56,733 nucleotides of DNA from Phoronis australis (Eukaryota > Phoronida > Phoronidae). Of this stretch, positions 1 through 11,400 are shown one piece after another. How positions within the stretch are numbered: position 1 is the first letter of the stretch; each line of letters starts with the position of its first letter. The notes under the pieces are model-generated. The model did not search any database, was not told the DNA's origin, and worked only from the letters and a program-made list of their open reading frames with translations. The stretch covers positions 63,768 through 120,500 of the forward strand of contig NMRA01000431.1 in the NCBI GenBank assembly GCA_002633005.1, in the 5' to 3' direction. A program made the position numbers and the translations under genes.

Positions 1-638
1 TTGAAATCACCTTTGAAAATACGTTAAAATGCGCTAAAACAGTTGTCCCTTCCTGGTTATCTCTTCCTGCTGTTAGGCATGCATGCTCAGATTACTGTCA
101 ACCCTCAATTTATATGAATGAGTCTTTGTCTTTGTGAATGCCCATCTCATCAAGATCTCCTATAAAGTACAAAACTTGCTTATACTTGCCTATACTTGCC
201 TTTTAGTAACATTCAATTTCAGCGAAAAGTTGCTTTATTGAGCGGGAAACTACACAAACTCTCCCGCTCGTTACTGCAGAAGACGTGAAACAAATGTTTT
301 GGCATAAATAATAATAATGTTATGGTGGACAGCTATATAATTTATTTTATCTCGTTGATGTTGTTCATGTCTAAAAAATGGGAGAAATCATTTGGACACG
401 AGCAGTCCATGGCCAGGCTACACAAGTTACTGAACTACTTTGCATGATTGTTGTATTCTAGATGATAACCCCCTTATGGTTGTTCCAGTGAAATCTGTAT
501 GGGAGGGGGGTAGGCACTTTTTTCGCACCCACCATCCTTATTTTTCATTTATTTATTAAGCCCACCACCTGTAATTTTTTATAAGTTTGAAATGCAATCA
601 CCCGTAATTTTTTTTGTTGTTGTTCTTGTGGTTGACTG

Positions 639-749
639 CACAGGCACTTGAGTTTATCTGTTCCTCGATAACCACTGACGTTATTCATTACTAAGAAAAT
701 ATGTTTCTTATATATGGTTATTAGCCATCGAGAAATTTGAGTGCCTGTG
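639..749. mobile_element. 111 bp MITE, hAT-like, with 8 bp TSD
   Basis: Ends CACAGGCACTTGAGTTT and, inverted, CACAGGCACTCAAATTT. Flanked by perfect 8 bp duplications GTTGACTG at 631-638 and 750-757, the length typical for hAT. Confidence 0.75.
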
Positions 750-834
750 GTTGACTGGTGTTATGGGCATGCCAGTGGGGGGATCGGAGGGAGTGAAAAA
801 GACGGAGCTTTTTGCAAGTTGCGTTTTTGTTTTA

Positions 835-1328
835 CAGGGCTTGGAATTTTCCGCGGAAACGCGGATTTCCGCTTTTTTCAAATGTTCTGTCCACGCATTT
901 TATTATATTTCCGCGTAAAAAAAATTGGATATGATGTAAAATTTCCGTGGCAAATTCCTTTCTTACCGCGGCGTTGCAGACTACGTTCACCTCGAAAAGC
1001 GGAAGTTGCTCTTAATGTTTTGGAGGAACGTAAATTGTCAACATTGCCGGGGCATCTGGGATAGCGTAGTGGAATTTTCAATGGCGTCTCGTGTTATTGT
1101 AAACCGTGGCGACAAATACTACGGCTCTGCAGCCAAAAATGTGTGGGTTGGGAGTGGACGGACGAGCTAAAAGGACGCAGACGCATGCTAGTGACGGTGG
1201 TAACGTTTTTTTTAGTCCCGATTTTTGTCGGGGAAAGGTTCACATGGACCATTTCAAGGCTGGGTAGTGCGCATGATTTGGGCCGTAAAAGTTTCCGCGT
1301 TTTTTGTCATTGGTCATTCCAAGCCCTG
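835..1328. mobile_element. 494 bp nonautonomous element, CAGGGCTTGGAAT ends, 6 bp TSD
   Basis: 13 bp perfect terminal inverted repeats CAGGGCTTGGAAT. Direct duplications GTTTTA at 829-834 and 1329-1334. The empty site is visible in the second copy of the host repeat near 44325. A second copy is at 37652-38152. hAT-like ends, but the TSD is 6 bp. Confidence 0.8.
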
Positions 1329-1397
1329 GTTTTAGTTGTTGATTCTGTGCGAATTGTTTATAAAAGTTACTGAAATTACCCACCATCAAACATTTAT

Positions 1398-2349
1398 GGC
1401 ACAATGAAACAACAAAGACCTGTAAAGTTTTATTCTTTTGAAGTACGACCATCAGCCATTTTGGATTTAAATCAAACACAACCACCCATAAATTGTTATT
1501 ACAACTGCCTTCCCCCCACTCCCACACAGATTTTACTAGAACAGCCCTTACTACATTTTCTACAATCTACTAGTGTTTTATTTAACTCTTTTACATGAAG
1601 TCTGGCTTCTTTTTACTTCCTTTGCATTGAACAAATAGACCATTCATGTTAGTGCCCCACCCCAGCTAATCAAAAAAATTTTTAAACGCCTATGCTTGAG
1701 CTAACAACCACCTCCTGATTTTCGAGTGCACCCATCTAAGTACCATAGGGCGGTTACCCGAAGAAGTATGGTGCATTTGTTTTAAGTCTTGACTCGTTTC
1801 TCTAAAGATGGGAAATTAGGCAGACATACTGCTGTTGTTAATGAGAGTACAAAGTGCTGTAATTTTTACCCACCCATGTATGGGTGTGAGTGCATATTAC
1901 CATCAAGCCGGTGTCTGCTTCTGATGGATGTTCTGGAAATTTTGCAGACAAGTTCCTTTGGTGGATAAGACATCATGCATAAATTTTCAGACTCGTTCGA
2001 CTAGCCCCCTAGTAGAAATTTTGTTTTTTACGTTTGATTTTTGTATCTCAGGAGTTTCATGAATAGATTTCTGTTAAGGAGATAGCAGGAGCTGTCAATT
2101 GTTAAATAGATTCAATGTATTGTGGCCTCCATATCTGCTAAACCACCAAAGCAATCATGAAAATCTGATATGTGGATCTTCAGGATATTTAGTATAAGTG
2201 TTCTTATGGAAGGGGGCGTTGCTAATGTTGACTTTGGGATTAGGCCAAAGATCTCCCAGAGCAGCTAATAGCAATTATAGATTCATGCACGCATGCATGC
2301 AGGTTGTCTGAGACCGAACAATGTTCACGGATTTTGATGTTTAATGCAG
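1398..2349 (+). other. Intron of SR gene 1, no gene seen
   Basis: Right part of the first visible intron, ending at the acceptor before 2350. I see no coding exon or clear repeat. Bases 1-479 are likewise without a supported feature. Confidence 0.5.
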
Positions 2350-2420
2350 GAATTTGAAGATGATCGTGATGCTGAAGATGCAGTGTATGAATTAAATGGA
2401 AGGCCCCTTCTGGGTGAAAG
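2350..2420 (+). CDS. SR gene 1, end of RRM1 (exon 2 equivalent)
   Basis: Exon of 71 nt between acceptor tttaatgcag and donor AG|gtatgt. It starts in phase 0 with [17 protein letters not shown] and ends after two bases of an Arg codon. Same length and phase as 31836-31906 in the paralog. Confidence 0.9.
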
Positions 2421-5400
2421 GTATGTACTGGTCATAGGTTAGAACGAAAGACATTCTCAGCTAAGTCTAACAAAAATGTACTTTGCTTTGATTTAAATGA
2501 AGAGACAATAAACTGCAGGGCTCAACATTAACGGTGGTCTGACTGCCCAGGACAACCAAGTTGGTCCGGACAAGCTCACGGCTGAGCAGCTTGTCCGAAA
2601 GGACAAGTTAGTGAATTTTTGGAAACTATAGTAAATCTGAACGATCAGAACTTCTTTGTAGCAGTGATAACTCACTTGTTTAGCGATCAGTGTCAGTAAT
2701 ATGCGGTGCAAGGTGTTTAGATTATGCATGAGCTCATGACTGGACGCGATCCCTGGCACTTGCATTCGAATAGTTCTAGCCAGTGACGTGTTCTCATTTA
2801 AATACACGGCAGTATCTCACTTAATGTGGCAACGTTTTGATTTTAGCTAGGTACTAGCGTAGTTCCGAGTGCTTTGAACGCATGCCCGGTTCCCGATGAT
2901 TCGTCTCATTCAGAGGCCGCCTCAAACCAGTTTGCTCAATGCATTACCATACTCATCCGGGTTACGGGCCATGCTTGGCTTACTGCCTACCCCTAACTTT
3001 TCATGATCGAGACTTCCGTAAAAGTATATGTGCTTCTGTTAACGTTCGTCGCACAAAATTAAGATTCCAAAATGTGCGCAACTCGCTTAACTTTCTGCGA
3101 CAATCAATCAGTTTTAGCGGAACCGGGACCTTGCCTTACTATGGCAGTAAAATACCCGTATTCTCATGCCACTGAAGGAGACAATTGTTTCCTTTGGCTC
3201 ACGAGCAGAACTTGTGTCGGCATGTAATGATCACTGAGACAGCGCTTGTTGAATGTATTTCATTTGCTGCAGAAGAACCAACAAAACAGTACTTGACAGG
3301 GATATCACGTCCATGGCCAACCTTTCGGTGACATCCCCATGACAGTACACAAAACATAACCACCCTGAGCATTGAAATAAAAAAGGCCTGGTTCATTGTG
3401 ACAAGCCAACTTGTGTAGCTGTTCCCGTCTTGGTTAAACGCATGTTTTTAATGACTTTCACTTTTGACACCAAAATGGAAGCGCCCAACCAAAGGCAAGA
3501 GTGCAAAAAATCAATTTGTCATTAGCCCAAGGCGAACAAAAACTTATTTTTTTGAACTTCTGATTTGCTTGATGACTTTTTACAAGATGTGTTTTTGCTT
3601 CATTATTTTGGCAGCTGACCGAGTACCCTTACTAATACAATCGAAGTTAAGACTATCACACGCTCACAACCTCTGTACGTCTGGTAAAGTCACGGAACAT
3701 GAGAACGTCCTAATTAACTTTAAAAACCTGTCATTTCTCTATATGACTCCAATGAGGTCATTTTTCACAGTAGTTCACATTAAATTTAGACCCCCTATTT
3801 AATGCGACCTGGGTCGTGTTTTAATTTTAATTAGTTACCCGGGATCATTTTCAATACTGAAAACTAAGGCTTATCGGGGCACAACAAAAGTACGTCCCAA
3901 GTGAGCAGCACGTCTCCTGTATATAATGTATTTGCATTGAGCGACACAAATTAACCCTTTCACCTCCAAGTAGCTGTCGGCCATTGTGTCCCTGAACCCC
4001 AAGTAACTTTGCACAGATGGGCTGAACTGAGGTGCTTGTTTTCAAAATTCCACAGACAATCCATTTATCATTGAATTTCAAAGTGTGACACACCAAAATT
4101 TAGAGAACAGAATGAACTTTATCAACAATTTCACCAAAATTAAAAAGTCTCACTCTCTCAGGTGATGCAGGTAAGTAACACCTGTTTGTTTGTCAATTTG
4201 CCAATTCAATGTATTGTTTAAAGAAGAAAAATGATTATGAGTAACAGTGTCATCAATATTTTCCAGTACCATTTCTTAAGATACATTTTCGATCATATTT
4301 CACATCTATTAACATTTGAAGGCTATAAAGTGATTTGAATTCACCGATCGTTAAGTTCAACGATTCAAATTAGTCCACTTCCGGTTGTGACTTCGTTTGG
4401 GCGTTCAAATTAATTACCCTGACAATTTCACCGAATATTTCATCGGTATAGAAGTTTTGAAAGTACTCAACTTGCTTATCAGAACCATCATACACTCTAG
4501 AAGACTCCACATGTTCAGCAATATTATTTTAACTTTAAAATTTTGCACTTAAACCTGTAAATTAACAATTTGATATGCTTCCGATTTTGACGGACATCTG
4601 GTGGCGAATTAGAGCTTATTCAACTGGACAACAGGTGTCACTAAAAACTAGGTCACACCAGATCACATGTTAGTAGTATTTAATAAGTAGAATTGATACT
4701 AGAATTGACATTTTTATTATTAAAGGAACTTTAGTTTGATTTTCTGAGTCTGTCATGAATGCTTTGGAGGACTTCAGTTAAAAATTGGTAGGAAAGTCAA
4801 AAAGTAGGCCACACTCAGTTCAGTGTACATTTTTAAAACGTATATAAAAACACACTGACCATGTTTGGGAAAGAACAATGTTTACTTCTAACATGAAAGT
4901 TTGCATAGAGTTTGGAACTTTTGTTGTGGAGAACAGTGGGAACTGTTTCAAATATTGAAAGGGCTGTCAGGTTCTTCAATTTTCTGAAACTTTCTTGTAC
5001 AATGCTCAGTTATTGCTCAGTTACATTGCAACAGTGCTGTTCTGGTATGGATATTTTTGTGACTGATTTCGGTGGGATCTGTGATGTAGTTGTGATTTTG
5101 GTTTTCTAACAGAGAGAAAATAAGTTCTAGGAAAGCTTTCCAATAACTGCATTTGTTTTCTCAGGATAATTGTGGAAATGGCTCGTGGTAATCCTCGTGA
5201 CAGTCGTGGCGGTGGTGGATACAGAGATCGGTATGGACCCCCACGCAGGAGCCGGACAAGTGGTGGCCGTGACAGGTAATACTGATTAAAAATTAATCAG
5301 AGCTTCTGTTTTATGCACAGTTCTGTGTTGTGAATATGCTGACCATTCTGTGTTCTGTCTCTGGTTTTGATAAATTTACAGTTTCGCTTTCCGAACTTTT

Positions 5401-8400
5401 TTAATTATGTCTCTCTTGTTTTAGATTTCCCAGGTGTGTTGCCAAAGGTTCTGCTTAATTGTTAAAGTTTGGTTAATGTTACTGTGACGTTTTTATCTTG
5501 TGTTCATTAAATGGTTAAATGGCAAAAGGCTAAGGCTAACTGTTTCGCTGTTTTAGTTGACTCTCCACAAAGGTTTGCCTGCTAATTCAGTTGTCGTGTG
5601 TGTCTGGTTAACCATTTCCTGATGATGCATTGATGAGTGGCTGTTTTAGTGGCGCTGATGCAACTTAGTGAAATGTGTCTTGCAGCAATTCGCATAAGTC
5701 TCCTAGTGGCAGTTGACTGTTTTTTTTTTGTCTTAGGTACATCGGCAATCTAACCACCAGTCTTATTAAGTTTGATTCTAATTCTATATGCACACCTTTC
5801 AAAATCATTCCATAGAGCTACGTCAGTTCCCGTATTGAAACCAGGCAGTCGTCAGTTGTACAGTGTTAAGAACTGTCACATTAATTGTTTGTTGGTCCCT
5901 GTTACCACTCTGCATCGTTTATAGAAGGATATTAACGAGTCACCACAAAGACCAAATTGTCATGAGTCAGCCCAATTTCTGTCTAAAGCCAAGACATTTT
6001 CATGAATCAGTTTAGTCTGATTCATTTAAAATTTTCCTTTATAAATTTGACCCAGTAACTTTAAACTAAATTTTCTGCAAATTTTTGTTCATGATTTTAT
6101 GCAATATTTTGCCTGTAGTAGCACGTGTTTTGTGCTGCCTTGCAAAGGATGGGTATACTTACTGAAAAGAAGTTAGTTATAATCAGAAGAAATTCTTTAA
6201 TACTGAACACATGAAGGAGATCACTTGCTCGTGTTTTTGGGGGAGGGTTGGCAAATATGTAATTTGTAAGTAGTTTGACCAGTCTTCATAAAACAGCCTT
6301 GTCTAGAGTTAGAAGAAAAACTATAGGATCAAGATGATATGGGGGTTTAAGCTATCTTTCAATACTTAAATTGAGTTTCATTCACTTATGAATTGCTTAT
6401 ATATGTAACATAGCGTATTATTACTACCGTATATTCTCCATTATCCTGTCAAAGGGTTCTACTTCAAACCTTCGTCATATCTGTTTTATTTCCTTAGTAG
6501 GTATGGGCCACCAACGAGAACTGAGTTCCGCCTCGCAGTTCAGAACCTGTCGTCCAGAGTCAGCTGGCAGGTAGGAACAACCTTTGTAGAATGAATGAAA
6601 GTTGGTTTAAGTCCCTGTTCTATTACACAAGATAGCATGCATTTGGTTCAAAATCAAATTCACTAAGGAATAATAGCTGTTGGTCAAGTCCACCAATCGC
6701 TTATTTAGCATTCCCATTGAGAATAAAGTGATAAATATCTTTGGTGTTTACAAATACAAACTTTACATTACAGTTGTTCCAAGTATTTTAAGATTATGTC
6801 TCCTTATCATCAAGTCTACATTTTGCCAAGTATCTTCCAACTATAGCATTAAACTCCATAAAAATATACATTTTCTGAAAATAAAAAGGCTGGAGAATTC
6901 TTATTTATGGCTGTAGCAAACTGCCAGTAATTTAGTCTCATAACAATGTGTTTTCAGAAAAAAGTATAGCAAAAGTCACTTCCATAGCATAACAAAAATT
7001 CTATCGGTCCCAAGTTTTATTGGCCTATTGTGCCATAGTAAAACATTTTAAAGCAATTCGTAGCAGCATTTGGGTGCGCGATGCATTAAGTGGACTATAT
7101 GAAAGTTTCATTTGAATTTGTTGAGGTATTTGTGAACCGTGATGTTTCTAAGTTAACAGAAGGCTCCCACTTAACCGTTACCACTTTATTCCGCTAAAAA
7201 ATAAAAGAATGATAGTTAAGGAAACTGATTAAGGTTACGTGTGCCTTCCTCATCTCCAGGTTGCTAAGTACTTAGTTACGTTAGTATCAAATAAAAGGCT
7301 GTCAAGGCCAATCTGTCCATGTCACTCAACCCTGTGCCATTGTCATGGTCACATAATCAGGCGTTTTTGGTAAAAAGTCCTTTGATCAGTGTTGATGTGA
7401 TTTTCTGTTAAAAGGTTCATGAAATACTCAATGTGTGTCTGAAATCTTCCATATTTTGAATGGATTCATTTCCTTCAACATTAAGCATTTTTCTAAGAAT
7501 AATCTCACTGATTTTAAACGAAAAGTAAAAGTAATGTACATCAAATGATGAATGTTCCAATTGAGTGGCTGTGCTTTTAGACATCTTAATGATGAATGCT
7601 CTAATTATACGTTATTGAGAGGCTGTGCTTCGGGGACAATGCAAACATGGTTCAAATCTTTGAACACTTTCTTGAGTTACGATGTTACCAAGTTTTGCCC
7701 AAGCAGCAATGCCTAAAAATTCAATTTTGTGTGTATTTCAATTCAGATTGTGTGATTTACTATAGTTGGCATCAATATTGGGTCAGCAGGTCACCTTCGA
7801 GTAGTTCACTGGCAGTTTTTGCAGCAGTTGTGTGAAGAAGCATCACACAATTTGGGGTAGGATTTGCATCAAATTGATGAAGTTGTGGTGAATTTTCTAA
7901 TCCAATGATGTAGACCTTTGGATGCTTTGGGAGTGGGCTTCAGCTGGATTTGAGTCTAGCATGCTGTCAGTTTATATGTGGACCTCATCTCCTGTTCAGG
8001 CAAAGGCTTTCCTTCACAGTTTGATTTTCACGACATCACAATGAAACATAAGGTAAATGACTTAGCACTCAATTTGGTGACTCACTAGTGCGACCTCAGA
8101 TTTTGTTTGGCGACCTGTAAAAAATCTCAGATCGCCACGAAGCCGTCGCCACATCCAAGCACTCGCTCAAAATACTGGTTGGTATCATTAATCAAAAATC
8201 ATGTTCGTCTGCCCTAGGAGATGGGCCTACATGGAGGATATTGGACTCGAAAGGGGGATTGGTCGTCAATGATCAGGAGGGTAGTTCCAAATTTTTCATT
8301 TGGGCAAAAAATAGTTGCAATTCTTGTGTGTTTTGCTCCATGTGCAGCCCATATTTTTAAAACGTTATTGTGAAATAGGGCTACACGTAAGCTTAATTAG

Positions 8401-11400
8401 ATTTCTAATTTTTAGGTCAAATTTGTGTGTTACACACACACCTTTTTGAACGTGTACTGAATATTATGCAGACAATATGTTGCAAAATAATCTCGTACCT
8501 GGGACTTCGCTTGGGGTATTGAGTTTTGAAAATAACATGACTTAATGTGAGCTCTTTCATCGAATAACCTTTCTTAAAAAAATTTATAAACTTAGTAATT
8601 TAGTCTGATCCAAAAGTCAGTGACAGAATCCCTCAATATGACTCCTCATTCTGGGATATGTGCATGATGAAACTAGTAATTAAAACATTGGTGCAGGCTA
8701 TTGACATGCTTGATCATGGAGCGCAATTTTGATAAACCCTAAACCAAATCAAAGTTCAGCATACAGTGTATAGCATAATTTTTCTCATTTTTACTTGGCA
8801 TGCTTATTAATCGATAGCCATGATTTAAGCTTGCAGCACCATCTTGAGACAGGTGAGGTTGGCTATAGGGGTCAAGGGTACAGACCTTCTTGGCGCGCTC
8901 ACGCGAGAGGTGGCCTTTCTGGGAAACCCTTCAGGATCCTCTCTCACACTCTTTGACGAGGGGTGCCTCGTTCAAGGTGGCTGGCACTCTGCCGGTGTGC
9001 ACGCTAGGCCTTGCCGTGCCTCTTGTGATAATCGTCATCTTGTCTGGCTCGTTATGGGTCTGGCCCAGTCATCTTGTGATCTAAATTGACCGGTCTTCCT
9101 TACTGCCTGTGCTCTGAGGTTCTGGCTAAAGAGGCTTACTCGATCCAATCTGGGCTTAGCACTAGGTCTCTTGACATAACTGAGGTAAAGTGAAAGTGAT
9201 TTAAAACCCAGCTATATTTTCATTACATAGTTGATTAGCATGAGTCGATTAAAATCACAAGTCAAATGTCGGAGTTGAAAAACAGGCTTGTACAATGAGG
9301 CAAGGTATTTCTGGGCTGATGACGAAGTGTGAGAGGCCTGGAACCACGCTAACGCTGATGAGATGACGAGATGACTGCTATATCATGTCTCTATGTTTGA
9401 ACAGTCTCTCTCTCTGCAATGATGTTTTGTTTGTGTGTGTTCCTTTCATTAGCCTTTCGTACACATTTCAGGACCTCAAAGACTACATGCGCCAGGCTGG
9501 AGACGTGACATACGCCGATGCTCATAAAAACCGAACTGGTGAGGGGTAAGTGTCCTGACTGGAGATGCACATCACAAAAGCATAGCCCTCTGGTTACGAC
9601 CATGGTTGACTTAGCATTGCTTATTTGTCAAACATTCTATATTTTGTGAAACTTCATAGCAGTGAGTTTTCCTGTAGACAGAGCATTGTTAATTAATTAG
9701 CTGGTAACCTGTTAATTCTTTAGACTATTTCTTGAAACATAATCGCAATCAACCCTGTGATAGGTAATTTACAATGAAATAGTGACGCCGATTCAATTAT
9801 TTTGCGGAAATTTACGATTGACAACATGGTTCTCATGATTTTCTGCCATAAATTGTTATTGTCTGACATTTACTTGGTGTAATCACAACAGCTTGTGATT
9901 GCTCCAAAGCACAGCCATGCTTTTATTCGAAAGTGACCGAAATGTGAATTCCGGCATAGAAATTCCCCACTACTCTGTCTTTTGACAGCCAAATCTTCTT
10001 GAGTAAGGACTGTCCAATTTCTTTAGTTTAGGGATACCCCTTCACGCGCCAGACCATATTCCTCTTACTATGCACCTTGAAAGTGACGTTTAGCATCACT
10101 TACGGGCATGACTTCAAATTTGGGCCCCACCAATTCAAAAGGAAAGTTGAGTCCTGGTTTCTAGTTTTGTTTTAGTGACTGCTCACAACACCAAAATAAA
10201 TACTTTTGTTGCTGTAGAGATTCATGTAGAGGTGATGCGTTGGAGCGCGACAAATTTGAAAATTTAAGTTCACTGAGTGCTAAGCGTTGCATTGCATATT
10301 GAAGCTACTCAAAATAGCTTGAATTATTGTATAAAATGATGTGTACATTTACTTAAAACTTGTTAGACATGAGGGCTGTTCTTGTGAATTGAAGTATAGT
10401 TAAATAATTGAACTTGAAATTATTTTTAACATTTCCTGTTATAAGTGTCTGTTACACTATGCTTGAGTGCATTAGGGTTTACGCAGGTGAGTTTCTAGTT
10501 GATGTTCACAGTCGATGACCTTAAGGTTTGAGGTTCAAGCAAAATATCTAAATTTAAAGTTGAGACTCAGAAGTTATAGTTTTATGCTGGGGTCACCAAG
10601 TGCATTAAGTCGCAATATGAACCATTACATGTGAGACATTCATATTTTTGATTAAGGTGCAATATGCATTTGGGATTTTTGCTCTATTGTCTAGTGCTGC
10701 TGTTCCTGGTAATAGGCAAAATGTTGTGATGTGAAGATGTAAGGAAAGATTAGCAGTGGTACTATTCATTAAAAGCAGGTGTTGTGTGCATTTGGTGATC
10801 ATGTTTCTTGTCTTTTAGTGTTGTGGAATTTGCTACGTACCATGATATGACAAACGCCTTGAAGAAACTGCATGACACTGATATTAGTGGCAAGAAGATC
10901 AAACTGGTGGAGGATAACCCAAAACGAAGAAGAAGGTAAATGACCTGATGTCTCTTGCTTGTCATATCAAATGACTGCGTAGTCAGTTCTGTATTCACCT
11001 GCCTCCGCTCAGTTACTCATATGTTCAAAGCGTCCGTCTGTCCGATATCCGTCCGTCTGGCAGCGGCTGCTCTCTCCAAATTACCTTGACATGTGTTCAT
11101 GAAATTTTGCACGTGTTCCTTCCATGGATGGGACAGCATGAGTGAACTTTCAAACGGATCCGACTACCGATGTGCCCCTAGTGGCAATTTTAGTTTTTGA
11201 CGTTCACCTCTGTATCTTCAAAAGTCCTGAACAGAGCTTCATAAAATTTGGTGTATAGGCACCTATCAGTGAGATGACACTACCATCCTGTTTTCAGATG
11301 AATTTGATGTAGTTTGCGCCACCTAGTGGCCATTTTTACTGCATCCACCCCTCTATCAACCAAACTGCTCCAAGGATGATTGTGAAAATTAGCATGTATG

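Larger units (their letters stand above)
480..1397 (+). repeat. Interspersed repeat X, copy 1, with two nested insertions
   Basis: From gttccagtgaaatctgtatg to acccaccatcaaacattt it aligns with 43979-44393. It holds a 111 bp MITE (639-749) also present in copy 2, and a 494 bp element (835-1328) absent from copy 2. It lies in the first visible intron of SR gene 1. No coding potential seen. Confidence 0.75.

Noticed and set aside
270-330. Possible missing first exon of SR gene 1 (TAEDVKQMF)
   Set aside because: Slight likeness to the EEDV..FF part of RRM1, but no RNP2, no RNP1 and a stop right after.
5615-5665. Another C/D box-like stretch
   Set aside because: CTGATGATG and CTGA are only about 30 bases apart, too short for a snoRNA.
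9309-9385. C/D box snoRNA in an SR gene intron
   Set aside because: Two TGATGA boxes occur but no D box at a suitable distance and no terminal stem; the paralogous intron lacks it.
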